From positions 1-7,411 of the forward strand of contig JAGHSC010000149.1 in NCBI GenBank assembly GCA_018066065.1: 7,411 nt of DNA, in the 5' to 3' direction. Under the pieces are notes generated by a model. That model saw only the letters and a list, made by a program, of their open reading frames with translations. It did no database searches and was not told the origin of the DNA. The translations under genes were made by a program, and so were the position numbers. Below, piece by piece: positions 1 to 7,188 of this stretch. The DNA comes from Candidatus Cryptobacteroides faecihippi (GTDB lineage Bacteria > Bacteroidota > Bacteroidia > Bacteroidales > UBA932). How positions within the stretch are numbered: the first letter of the stretch is position 1; each line of letters begins with the position of its first letter.

Positions 1-587
1 ATTTCAGGTCTTCCGTGGGAGGATTCACTTCCAGGAAGCAGCTCCGTGATGTCCCGAAGCTTGGACCGAAGGCCTTTGAACAGTGCGCCGGCTTCCTCAG
101 GATCCACGATGCAGAGAATCCGCTTGATAATTCCGCCGTCCATCCAGAGTGTTACCACATCGTTGACAGGATGGCCGCCGACCTCGGTGTCACAGCAAGG
201 GAACTTGTACGCAATGAGGAACTTATCGGGAAGATCGACCCTGCAGGGTATGTCGAGGGCGAATTCGGTCTCCCTACGATCAACGACATTCTCAAGGAAC
301 TTGCGAAGCCGGGACTTGACCCGCGCCAGACTGCTCAGGAATTCAGCTTTGCGGACGACATCCATGAAATCGACGACCTCAAGCCAGGAATGGAACTTCC
401 TGGCATAGTGACCAATGTCACCGCCTTCGGTGCCTTCGTCGACATCGGAATCCATGAGAACGGACTCATCCATGTCTCCCAGATGAAGGGACAGAAAGTC
501 AAGCTTCACCAGAATGTCAAGGTCAGCGTCCTGAATGTGGACCTTGAACGCAACAGAATCTCCCTCAGGCTCCTGAACGACAAATAA
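1..587 (+). CDS. tex: Tex-family RNA-binding transcription accessory protein, C-terminal part (5' end outside window)
   Basis: The reading frame is open from the left edge (first full codon at base 3) to TAA at 585-587, so only about the last 194 residues are visible. The first part, FTSRKQLRDVPKLGPKAFEQ followed by CAGFLRI, is the helix-hairpin-helix region characteristic of Tex. It is followed by the conserved segment HPECYHIVDRMAADLGV. Near the end, from about base 378, lies an S1 RNA-binding domain (PGMELPGIVTNVTAFGAFVDI, then GLIHVSQM and a closing NRISLRL strand), and the protein stops right after it. Known Tex proteins are cytoplasmic nucleic-acid binders with YqgF-like, HhH and S1 domains that influence transcription. 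The YqgF-like part must lie upstream and cannot be checked here. A GTG at 15 falls inside the conserved region and is not a real start. The next gene begins 19 bases downstream on the same strand with no clear promoter or terminator between, so read-through is plausible. Confidence 0.93.
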   Translation, partial: FRSSVGGFTSRKQLRDVPKLGPKAFEQCAGFLRIHDAENPLDNSAVHPECYHIVDRMAADLGVTARELVRNEELIGKIDPAGYVEGEFGLPTINDILKELAKPGLDPRQTAQEFSFADDIHEIDDLKPGMELPGIVTNVTAFGAFVDIGIHENGLIHVSQMKGQKVKLHQNVKVSVLNVDLERNRISLRLLNDK

Positions 588-606
588 TCATTAGAAACTA
601 CTGAAA

Positions 607-1674
607 ATGAGAAGATTATTCTTTCTTGCAACATTGCTTTGCCCGGTGATCCTCATGGGACAGGACAGGGCGGACCGACAGCATCTGGACAACCCGGAAT
701 CATTTTCGATGATCCTGTACGGCGATCCACAGGGTTACACGAAATATGACATCAACCAGCCTATCTTCGAATTGACGACACTCTGGACTGCCGACAATGT
801 CGACAATCTGAATATCAAGGCTGTGCTCTGCACCGGTGACATTGTTGAGCAGAATGACAACATCACGCTGGACAGGAGGATGCTGAACCAGACCAGCCGT
901 CAGATGTGGGAGTCTGCATCTCGCTCGTTCGCCAGGCTTGATGGCAAGGTCCCGTACATCATCAGCTGTGGCAACCACGAGTATGGCTACCGCCATTCCG
1001 AGAACGGCAGTACGCATTTCCCTGAATATTTCCCTGTGGAGAGGAACAGCAAGTGGAATGAATGCCTGGTGTCTGATTTCAAGAACCGTGACGGCGTCTC
1101 CTCCCTTGAGAATGCAGCTTTCGAGTTTGAGGATGAGCATTGGGGAAAGCTTCTTGTGATCTGCAGTGAGTTTGCCCCAAGGGATGAAGTTCTCGAGTGG
1201 GCCAGGAACCTGTGTGCAAGCGATGCCTACAAGGATCACAAAGTGATCTTCATCACTCATTCCTTCCTTCGTGAGAGAACTGCGGAAAGAACTGACAATG
1301 AACCTTATCTGATTTCTCCACGCAACTGGGGCAAGGGGGTCTGGGACAAGCTGATCTATCCAAGCTCCAACATAGTCTGTGTCATCTGCGGCCACACCGG
1401 AAGGCCAGGTGAGTTTGAGGATTCCGTCGCGTATCGTGAGGATAAGAATTCTGCAGGACGCACAGTCTGCCAGATGATGTTCAATGTCCAGATCGTCGGT
1501 GGCGGCTGGGAAGGCAACGGAGGCGATGGATGGCTCAGGATCCTTGAGTTCCTTCCGGATGGAAAGACCGTGCAGGTAAAGACCTACTCACCACTGTTCG
1601 GCATCTCCCCGACTACAAGGCATCTTGCTCACAGGACAGGTGCCTGCGACCAGTTCAGGATGGTCCTCGAATAG
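607..1674 (+). CDS. Exported calcineurin-like metallophosphoesterase with variant metal-binding motifs
   Basis: A 355-residue protein. Residues 1-19 form a Sec-type signal peptide: MRR, a hydrophobic stretch LFFLATLLCPVIL, then MGQ. Cys12 is preceded by Leu, so it is not a lipobox and the protein is probably soluble in the periplasm or secreted. Metallophosphoesterase motifs follow in order: D40-P-Q42 in ILYGDPQG, G77-D78 in CTGDIVEQND, G122-N-H-E125 in CGNHEYGYR, T217-H218 in FITHSF, and G262-H-T-G in CGHTGRPGE. The spacing fits the calcineurin-like fold, which hydrolyses phosphomono- or diesters with a two-metal centre. First-motif Gln instead of His is known from purple-acid-phosphatase-like branches. 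The last motif lacks the second His of GHxH. The C-terminal GGGWEGNGGDGWLRILEF and the tail to FRMVLE belong to the same family type. The substrate cannot be told. The ATG at 607 is chosen because it gives a complete signal peptide; upstream DNA is A-rich without Shine-Dalgarno. It converges with the next gene, leaving 25 bases between stops. Confidence 0.88.
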   Translation: MRRLFFLATLLCPVILMGQDRADRQHLDNPESFSMILYGDPQGYTKYDINQPIFELTTLWTADNVDNLNIKAVLCTGDIVEQNDNITLDRRMLNQTSRQMWESASRSFARLDGKVPYIISCGNHEYGYRHSENGSTHFPEYFPVERNSKWNECLVSDFKNRDGVSSLENAAFEFEDEHWGKLLVICSEFAPRDEVLEWARNLCASDAYKDHKVIFITHSFLRERTAERTDNEPYLISPRNWGKGVWDKLIYPSSNIVCVICGHTGRPGEFEDSVAYREDKNSAGRTVCQMMFNVQIVGGGWEGNGGDGWLRILEFLPDGKTVQVKTYSPLFGISPTTRHLAHRTGACDQFRMVLE

Positions 1675-1699
1675 TTCCAGTCAGCAGTTTTCTGCAATC

Positions 1700-2722
1700 C
1701 TACCGTATCGTGACAAGCTGCACCTGGCCCTTGTAGCCGGCGCCGCTGACGTACTGGTTGGCGGTAGGGGAGAATGGCCCTTCGTAGAAATAGTGCAGGT
1801 GACCGCAGAGGATTCCCTTAAGGAGACTCTGTTCCTTCAGCCATGCGAGGAAATCGAGTGTCGCCTGGTCGGCTTTCTGCTGGACCGAGCGGTTCTTCCA
1901 CTGCAGCTCTTCCGGAAGGGAAGGATCGGTCTGGAATGTCGATGTGATCTCCAGCGGAGCCCCGGTAACGTAGGCGCAGACGCCATTCATCCTGCTGAGG
2001 GCATTCTCGCAGAGATCCGGGGTGTAGAATGGTACGTGGCACATGATGATGACAGGAAGCCCCTTCGCAAACTCTGCCCTGACAAGCTCATGCTGCTCCC
2101 TGGTGACGTTGTAGTACACATCGTCGATTGCCACGAAGTTGACTCCGTTGATTATCCTTGAACAGACATTGAAGCCATTCGGGAAGGCAGCCTGGACCTT
2201 GTCGAACGACCCCATCTTGTACTCGTGATCCTCCTTTGCCTCACCGACATACCTGCTGAACTCATGGTTGCCGCAGATGCAGAATGCCTCCACGGTCTTG
2301 AATGACTTTGCGGTGATGTCCAGGTTGGCCTCGGAAACGAAATCGTTGAGGTCTCCGGTGTGAACGAGAAGGATGTCGTTGTCCTGGGCATATCTCATGG
2401 CCTCGAACCAGTTGCGCTCGGCATCCGGCCAGCCCGCTGAGCGCCTGGAAGCCAGGTCGATCTTCCTCTGGTCGTCCCTGCTGTCTGCGCATGAAAGATG
2501 TGAATCGGAGACGTGAAGGATCTGGAATGGCTTCTTCGCTCCGGCCTTGATCGTTATTTCCTTGATCTCGAGCCCGCCATAGGCTTCCACGTCCCTGGTG
2601 ACTCCGGATTCGATTGCCTTTCCAGCCTTCTTTCCCTTTCTTCCCTTTGCGTCGAGTCCGACTCCCATGCCTGCTGCCACGGTTGCGACAGCACCTGCCT
2701 TGATGAATGATCTTCTGTCCAT
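1700..2722 (-). CDS. Tat-exported calcineurin-like metallophosphoesterase
   Basis: A 340-residue protein when started at the ATG at 2722-2720. It opens with MDRRSFIKAG and a hydrophobic stretch AVATVAAGMGVG, a twin-arginine (Tat) leader, followed by a basic linker (residues 26-36). The phosphoesterase core has all classical motifs: D73-x-H75 in HVSDSHL, G123-D124 in HTGDLND, G151-N-H-E154 in ICGNHEFSR, H229 in MCHVPFYTP, and G307-H-L-H310 in CGHLHYFYEG. These are the expected ligands for a two-metal phosphomonoesterase or diesterase. Tat export fits a protein that folds around its metals in the cytoplasm before transport. An in-frame ATG at 2752 would add ten residues (MRKNAKFDTI) before the Tat leader. 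I prefer 2722 because Tat leaders of this type start just before the arginine pair and because a TAAATTTG box lies at 2731-2738, inside the longer version. The substrate is unknown; a cyclic-nucleotide or surface-phosphate role is only a guess. It is oriented divergently from the TfoX-domain gene. Confidence 0.9.
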   Translation of the reverse strand: MDRRSFIKAGAVATVAAGMGVGLDAKGRKGKKAGKAIESGVTRDVEAYGGLEIKEITIKAGAKKPFQILHVSDSHLSCADSRDDQRKIDLASRRSAGWPDAERNWFEAMRYAQDNDILLVHTGDLNDFVSEANLDITAKSFKTVEAFCICGNHEFSRYVGEAKEDHEYKMGSFDKVQAAFPNGFNVCSRIINGVNFVAIDDVYYNVTREQHELVRAEFAKGLPVIIMCHVPFYTPDLCENALSRMNGVCAYVTGAPLEITSTFQTDPSLPEELQWKNRSVQQKADQATLDFLAWLKEQSLLKGILCGHLHYFYEGPFSPTANQYVSGAGYKGQVQLVTIR

Positions 2723-2730
2723 AATGGTGT

Positions 2731-2738
2731 CAAATTTA
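2731..2738 (-). promoter_or_regulatory. Candidate Bacteroidota -7 promoter box for the Tat phosphoesterase gene
   Basis: On the - strand these bases read TAAATTTG, a full match to the Bacteroidota housekeeping sigma -7 consensus TAnnTTTG. The box ends 8 bases before the preferred ATG at 2722, so a start site about 4 bases past it would leave a leader of only about 5 bases. I found no TTTG or TTG at the usual distance upstream for the -33 element, which lowers confidence. The surroundings are clearly more AT-rich than the neighbouring genes. Confidence 0.45.
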
Positions 2739-2759
2739 GCATTTTTCCTCATTAATTCG

Positions 2760-2767
2760 CATATTTG
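2760..2767 (+). promoter_or_regulatory. Candidate -7 promoter box for the TfoX-domain gene and the genes after it
   Basis: The bases read CATATTTG, matching TAnnTTTG at all fixed positions except the first. The box ends 5 bases before the ATG at 2773, so transcription from it would give an almost leaderless message. No TTTG or TTG element is seen 17-22 bases upstream. It is roughly the mirror image of the box at 2731-2738 across a 21-base AT-rich spacer. If real, it would drive the TfoX-domain gene and possibly the two genes behind it. Confidence 0.33.
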
Positions 2768-2772
2768 TCCTT

Positions 2773-3174
2773 ATGACGGACAACTCTTCATACTGCGACT
2801 TCATCCTTTCAAAATTTGGCGACCTTGATGTGACCGCCAGACGCATGTTCGGGGGATGTGTCCTCCATTTCCAGGGAAGGGTGCTCGGGTTCATATTCAA
2901 GAATGAGTTTCTCTTTGAGCCAGGGCCGACTGCCGAGAGCCTTCTCCCGGATGCGGAAAGGAAGGAACTGTTCCCTGGGTCGAAGAAGTTCTTCGTGATC
3001 GACGAGTCGATGGATCCGCACAGGCTGTGCGAGCTGGCGCAGGCGTGCCACGATGACCTGCCTGTGCCGAAGCCTCGCAGGGCGAGAGGCCGCAGAGGCG
3101 CCTTGCTGAAGAAGAAGGAAGCGGAGAAGAAGGCTGAGAAGGAATTCCCGTTCACAAAGTTCATCAAGGACTGA
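2773..3174 (+). CDS. TfoX N-terminal-domain family protein with a basic C-terminal tail
   Basis: A 133-residue, probably cytoplasmic protein with no signal peptide or membrane segment. Residues 5-97 match the TfoX/Sxy N-terminal domain: a leading helix SSYCDFILSKFG, the hallmark VTARRMFGG (MFGG at 25-28), then strands around FQGRVLGFIFKNEFLFEPG and FFVIDESM. The separate TfoX C-terminal domain of gammaproteobacterial competence regulators is absent. Stand-alone N-domain proteins are widespread and mostly uncharacterised, so a competence role should not be assumed. Residues 99-124 form a strongly basic tail that begins PKPRRARGRRG and continues as a Lys/Glu-rich helix, which could bind nucleic acid. 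The ATG at 2773 is needed because the domain begins within a few residues of it, and the next Met lies inside the MFGG motif. The following gene starts 16 bases after the stop on the same strand, suggesting co-transcription. Confidence 0.85.
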   Translation: MTDNSSYCDFILSKFGDLDVTARRMFGGCVLHFQGRVLGFIFKNEFLFEPGPTAESLLPDAERKELFPGSKKFFVIDESMDPHRLCELAQACHDDLPVPKPRRARGRRGALLKKKEAEKKAEKEFPFTKFIKD

Positions 3175-3190
3175 GACTTAGAGATTTACC

Positions 3191-3838
3191 ATGGCATTCC
3201 GAAAGTACGACACATGCTTCTTCGAGAGATACGCTATGCTGTCTCTCCAGACCCTGCTTGGGCACAAGTTCGACGGACTCGTCAATGAGGATCGCCCGGA
3301 CCTGCAGAGTGAGGACCGCAGGACCTTGGGAATAGAGGTCACCAGGGCGATGGAAGGGGGCAAGGCTTCGGCGCAGCAGATGCTCAAGAGCATGGCAGGC
3401 ATCTATGTACGAGGCGTTTCCGAGCGTGAGGAGCTGAAGAAGATCGTTGAGTCAGGCTACGGCTACGGTCTTCAGGAAGGACGCTATGTCGGAGGGCTGG
3501 AGCTTGACTACTGGAAGTCTGCAAAGCCATTGAAGGACATAATAAGGAGCAAGGTCCGGAAGGTCTCTTCCGGTTTCTACGGAGACTTCACCCAGTTCGG
3601 CCTCTATGTCTTCTGCAAGGACCCTCTTGGGGAGGCTGAGGTCGCCGACACGGTGCGCTTCATCATGGACCTGCAGAAAGACGAGGAAAGGAAATATGCA
3701 AGACTCTACCTTTCGCAGATGACGGACCTGTTTGCCTGCAACCTCGATGAGGACATCTCGTTCGAGTACAGGGTCACTCACGTTCCTGTGTCGAAGGAAA
3801 CCTGCCACGACCTGTACTTCGGCGCACTTGAATATTGA
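3191..3838 (+). CDS. Protein of unknown function, possible PD-(D/E)XK-like nuclease fold
   Basis: I do not recognise a characterised family for this 215-residue protein. It has no signal peptide or membrane segment and should be cytoplasmic. The N-terminal part shows a helix (FFERYAMLSLQTLLG, residues 10-24) with an acidic residue. It is followed by DRPDLQ (P36-D37) and, ten residues further on, a strand LGIEVTRA (E49-V-T51). A helix with Glu, then P-D, then a strand with E-x-K is the core layout of PD-(D/E)XK nucleases. Here the Lys position holds Thr, so the enzyme could be inactive, use a displaced Lys (K58 or K66), or not belong there. Later parts include a Gly/Tyr-rich YGYGLQEGRYVGG (90-102) and a strand FGLYVFCKDPL (136-146), then an amphipathic helix. 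It starts 16 bases after the TfoX-domain gene and ends 12 bases before the glycosidase. Intact frame and normal base composition argue for a real gene. Confidence 0.8.
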   Translation: MAFRKYDTCFFERYAMLSLQTLLGHKFDGLVNEDRPDLQSEDRRTLGIEVTRAMEGGKASAQQMLKSMAGIYVRGVSEREELKKIVESGYGYGLQEGRYVGGLELDYWKSAKPLKDIIRSKVRKVSSGFYGDFTQFGLYVFCKDPLGEAEVADTVRFIMDLQKDEERKYARLYLSQMTDLFACNLDEDISFEYRVTHVPVSKETCHDLYFGALEY

Positions 3839-3850
3839 CGGACATAATGA

Positions 3851-6800
3851 ATGAATATGAGAAAGATTGAGATTGTTGCCACTGTGCTGGCTGCCATCAT
3901 GGTTCTGAACGCATGCAGCGGGGAGAGAAAGACCCCATCGGCAAGGACTGCCGCCATGCTCGAGGAGGGGTTCATGACTCCTCCGGATGATGCCAAGCCA
4001 CGCGTCTGGTGGCATTGGATGAATGGAAACATAACAAAGGACGGCGCCCTCAAGGACATCGAGTGGATGCGCCGTGCCGGAATCGGAGGCTTCCATGTCT
4101 TCGACGCCGGTCTGACGACCCCTCAGATCGTTGACCACAGGGTGACCTACATGTCCGACGAGTGGAAGGACATCTTCAGCACTGTCATTGCCAAGGCTGA
4201 AGAGTACGGTATGGAGACGGCTGTGGCTGCATCTCCTGGCTGGAGTGAGACCGGTGGACCATGGGTCAAGCCGGAGAATGCCATGAAGAAGATTGTCTGG
4301 AGCGAGGTCGATGCCGTCGGCGGGCAGAAGTTCGACGGAGTCTTGCCTCATCCTCCTGTCGTAAGCGGAAAGTTCCAGGACATACGCGACGAGGAAGCCT
4401 CTGATGCTGAGTACTATGACGACATCGCAGTCGTGGCAGTGAAGGTTAAGTCACCTTCGCTCGCATCGCTTTGTCCGAAGGTCACTTCCAGCGGAGGATC
4501 ATTCACCCTTGAGCAGCTCACCAACGGCAGCATGTCCGATGTGACCGAGCTTCCTTACACGGAGAACGGTGCATGGATCGCCTACGAGTTCGATGAGCCG
4601 CAGACCGTCTATGGAGCCGACATCATGTACGGAGTCTATGACAACTTTGTCGCCAGGGTACTTTCCCAGGGCGATGAGGGCAGTGTGCTTGAGTACAGTG
4701 AGGACGGAGTTGACTACCAGCCGATCACTACTGCTGCCGGCAAGGTCTTCCGAATCTCGACACTGTCATTCAAGCCGGTGACTGCCAGGTACTTCCGTCT
4801 CAATGTCAAGCCTCAGGCCGAAGCTCTTGCATCTTATTTCGCCCTTGCGAACAAGAGAGGTATCGGCACACCTGCACCGACTGCAGCCGGTCTTCCTGTG
4901 GCTGAATTCAATCTCTATGGAACACCTCGAGTCTCACGCTACATCGAAAAGGCCGGATTCTTCCCGGCCGGAGACCTCTACTCATCTCCTTCAGCATCCT
5001 GCGAGGGTGCCCCAGCCGTCACTGACGTCGTCGACCTGACTGCGAAGATGGATGCAGACGGCCATCTTGAGTGGACTCCAGAGGATGGAAACTGGAAGAT
5101 CCTGCGTTTCGGCTACTCCCTTACCGGCCATCAGAACAGCCCGGCCTCTCCTGAGGCCACCGGCCTTGAGGTCGACAAGCTCGATCCTGATGCAGTCAGG
5201 GACTACATCGAGCAGTACATCGCCATGTACAAGGATGCTGCCGGTGGACTTATGGGCCGCAAGGGCATCCATTACCTGATGTTTGACAGCTGGGAGGCCG
5301 GATGTCTCAACTGGACCCCGAAGATGTTCGAGGCTTTCCAGAAGGAATGTGGTTACGATCTTCACGCTTGGCTCCCTGCAATCGCCGGCTACGTCGTGGA
5401 ATCTCCTGAGAGCTCCGACAGGTTCCTCTGGGACTTCAGGAGGACCATTGCCCAGCTGACCGCAGTCAACCATTACGACCTTCTCACGGAGATCCTCAAG
5501 TCCCATGGCCTCGAGCGCTACACTGAATCCCACGAACTTGTCCGCGCGTTCATCGCTGACGGAATGAGGGTGAAGAAGAATGCTGCCATCCCGATGTGCG
5601 CGATGTGGACCGGCGATCCGTCCAACATCCTTGCGATCGGCGTTTCCGGTGCAGACTGCCGCGAGTCTGCTTCCGTTGCACATCTTTACGGTAAGAAATA
5701 CGTTGCTGCAGAGTCACTTACCCAGGCCGGAGATGCCTGGGGCTCTTATCCGGAGATTTTGAAGGAGAGGGCAGACCTGCTGATGGCCAACGGCCTCAAC
5801 CGCTTCATCATCCATGAAAGCGCCCATCAGCCTCTTGATGATTTCAAGCCTGGTCTGACGCTTGACTGGTTCGGCCAGTGGCTCAACCGACATGACACCT
5901 GGGCAGAGCAGGCCAAGGCGTGGATGGGCTACATGGCACGAAGCTGCTTCCTTCTCCAGCAGGGAAGTTTCGTTGCTGATGTGCTCTGCTACTTCGGTGA
6001 GGACAACAATGTGACGATGCTCTACCGTGATGGTCTCCCTGAAGTCCCGGAAGGCTTCAACTTCGATTTCATCAATGCCGACGGCATCATCAATGACCTG
6101 AAGGTCAAGGACGGAAGGGTCGTTGCCCCATCGGGCGCATCCTACAGGATCATCTCACTGGGCGAGAACGCCAGGATGATGTCACTGCCTGTTGCAAAGG
6201 CTCTTCAGCGCCTTGTGCGGGAGGGAGCAGACATCGTAGGAGAGAGACCTGTCGCCACCCCTAGCCTTTCTGACGATGCTTCCGAGTTCGAATCCATCAT
6301 CTCGCAGCTCTGGGGCGGAAAGGATGTCACTGAATATGGAAAGGGACGCGTGTATGCGTCCGACAGGGCAGCTGCTCTCGGTGCCGAGGGCTGCTCTCAG
6401 GACGTCTCATGGACGAAGCCGAACGGGAATTCGAAGTACATGTTCCTCCATCGTCTCGTGGACGGAGTCCACATCTACTGGCTTGATTCCAGGACCAGGA
6501 ATGTCGAGGACATCGAGGCTTCGTTCAACGTCACCGGCCTTGAGCCTGAGGTCTGGAATGCAGTCGACGCAACGATCAAGCCGGCGTCCTACAGGACTGA
6601 GGGCGGAAGGACCATCGTCAAGCTCCATTTCGAGCCGGAGGATGCCTTGTTCGTCGTCTTCAGGAAGAAAGCTTCGGCTGAAAGCGTAGAGCTTCCTGTC
6701 CCTGCCGTCACTTCAACTCCGGTCGAGGGTGCATGGAACGTTGCCTTCAACTGGGGAATGGGTGCTCCTGAATCAGCTGTGTTCGAGTCGCTTGCAGACT

Positions 6801-7186
6801 GGAGCGCGAGTGATGACCTTGCCATCCGCTACTACTCCGGCACGGCCACATATTCAAAGACCATCAATGTCGAGGCTTCGCAGATCGGTGGGCAGACCTT
6901 GCTCTCTCTTGGAAATGTCTGCAACATCGCCGAGGTCAAGCTCAACGGCAAGGACCTCGGAATAGTCTGGAAGCGACCTTGGAAGGTTGACATCTCCTCA
7001 GCTGTCAGGGAAGGGGAGAACGAGCTGGAGGTCACCGTCGCCAATCTCTGGGTCAACCGCATGATCGGTGACCAGCGTGGCGATGCGGGACAGTACTCTC
7101 ACACCGTGATGACATTCCGCTCTGCGGCAGAACCTCTGCGTCCTTCCGGACTCCTTGGACCTGTCGCCATCGAGACCTTGAAGTAA
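3851..7186 (+). CDS. GH106-family alpha-L-rhamnosidase-like lipoprotein
   Basis: An 1111-residue protein. Residues 1-22 are a lipoprotein signal peptide with lipobox LNAC, Cys22 being the predicted lipidated residue. The catalytic barrel opens with TPPDDAKPRVWWHWMNGN (43-60), followed by GIGGFHVFDAG and SPGWSETGGPWVKPENAMKK (128-147), the signature of glycoside hydrolase family 106. Known members remove alpha-L-rhamnose from pectic rhamnogalacturonans and other glycans. Residues about 205-357 look like an inserted beta-sandwich of the F5/8 type C kind (AWIAYEFDEPQTVYG, EYSEDGVDYQP, YFRLNVK). The barrel resumes near 405. Candidate catalytic or metal-binding carboxylates are D479 and E482 in FDSWEAG, E559 and E562 in YTESHE, E621 in AAESLT and E656 in HESAHQP. 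A C-terminal GH2-like jelly roll (about 980-1075) has VKLNGKDLGIVWKRPW and VANLWVNRMIGDQ. Start at 3851 or the in-frame ATG at 3857; both keep the lipobox. Exact substrate is unknown and no SusC/SusD pair is nearby. Confidence 0.92.
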   Translation: MNMRKIEIVATVLAAIMVLNACSGERKTPSARTAAMLEEGFMTPPDDAKPRVWWHWMNGNITKDGALKDIEWMRRAGIGGFHVFDAGLTTPQIVDHRVTYMSDEWKDIFSTVIAKAEEYGMETAVAASPGWSETGGPWVKPENAMKKIVWSEVDAVGGQKFDGVLPHPPVVSGKFQDIRDEEASDAEYYDDIAVVAVKVKSPSLASLCPKVTSSGGSFTLEQLTNGSMSDVTELPYTENGAWIAYEFDEPQTVYGADIMYGVYDNFVARVLSQGDEGSVLEYSEDGVDYQPITTAAGKVFRISTLSFKPVTARYFRLNVKPQAEALASYFALANKRGIGTPAPTAAGLPVAEFNLYGTPRVSRYIEKAGFFPAGDLYSSPSASCEGAPAVTDVVDLTAKMDADGHLEWTPEDGNWKILRFGYSLTGHQNSPASPEATGLEVDKLDPDAVRDYIEQYIAMYKDAAGGLMGRKGIHYLMFDSWEAGCLNWTPKMFEAFQKECGYDLHAWLPAIAGYVVESPESSDRFLWDFRRTIAQLTAVNHYDLLTEILKSHGLERYTESHELVRAFIADGMRVKKNAAIPMCAMWTGDPSNILAIGVSGADCRESASVAHLYGKKYVAAESLTQAGDAWGSYPEILKERADLLMANGLNRFIIHESAHQPLDDFKPGLTLDWFGQWLNRHDTWAEQAKAWMGYMARSCFLLQQGSFVADVLCYFGEDNNVTMLYRDGLPEVPEGFNFDFINADGIINDLKVKDGRVVAPSGASYRIISLGENARMMSLPVAKALQRLVREGADIVGERPVATPSLSDDASEFESIISQLWGGKDVTEYGKGRVYASDRAAALGAEGCSQDVSWTKPNGNSKYMFLHRLVDGVHIYWLDSRTRNVEDIEASFNVTGLEPEVWNAVDATIKPASYRTEGGRTIVKLHFEPEDALFVVFRKKASAESVELPVPAVTSTPVEGAWNVAFNWGMGAPESAVFESLADWSASDDLAIRYYSGTATYSKTINVEASQIGGQTLLSLGNVCNIAEVKLNGKDLGIVWKRPWKVDISSAVREGENELEVTVANLWVNRMIGDQRGDAGQYSHTVMTFRSAAEPLRPSGLLGPVAIETLK

Positions 7187-7188
7187 GA

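Noticed and set aside
700..1395. A 231-codon open frame on the - strand opposite the first phosphoesterase.
   Set aside because: The + strand carries all five phosphoesterase motifs; the antisense product has no recognisable features.
1684..1695. A GCAG-TTTT-CTGC hairpin between the convergent phosphoesterase genes, considered as a shared terminator.
   Set aside because: The stem is only four pairs, cannot be extended, and no T-run follows on either strand.
1625..2161. A 178-codon open frame on the + strand opposite the Tat phosphoesterase.
   Set aside because: It overlaps the end of one confident gene and is antisense to another; no domain, start context or leader supports it.
2723..2752. 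An upstream in-frame ATG at 2752 as the start of the Tat phosphoesterase.
   Set aside because: It would place ten extra residues before the Tat leader and put the candidate TAAATTTG promoter box inside the coding sequence; 2722 is the better start.
3176..3190. TTAGAGATTTACC before the 3191 gene, considered as a separate -7 promoter box.
   Set aside because: The spacing between TA and TTT is wrong for TAnnTTTG and the closing G is missing.
3914..3931. The region after the lipobox Cys of the GH106 protein, considered as a Bacteroidota surface-export signal.
   Set aside because: The residues SGERK hold a single acid and no acidic cluster, so surface export cannot be claimed; periplasmic-facing anchoring is equally possible.
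3452..4351. A 299-codon open frame on the - strand spanning the unknown gene and the start of the GH106 gene.
   Set aside because: It overlaps two + strand genes, one with clear family signatures and a signal peptide; its translation shows no domain or leader. It is a shadow of codon bias in GC-rich DNA.
4991..5683. A 230-codon open frame on the - strand inside the GH106 gene.
   Set aside because: It lies wholly opposite the conserved catalytic region of GH106 and encodes nothing recognisable.
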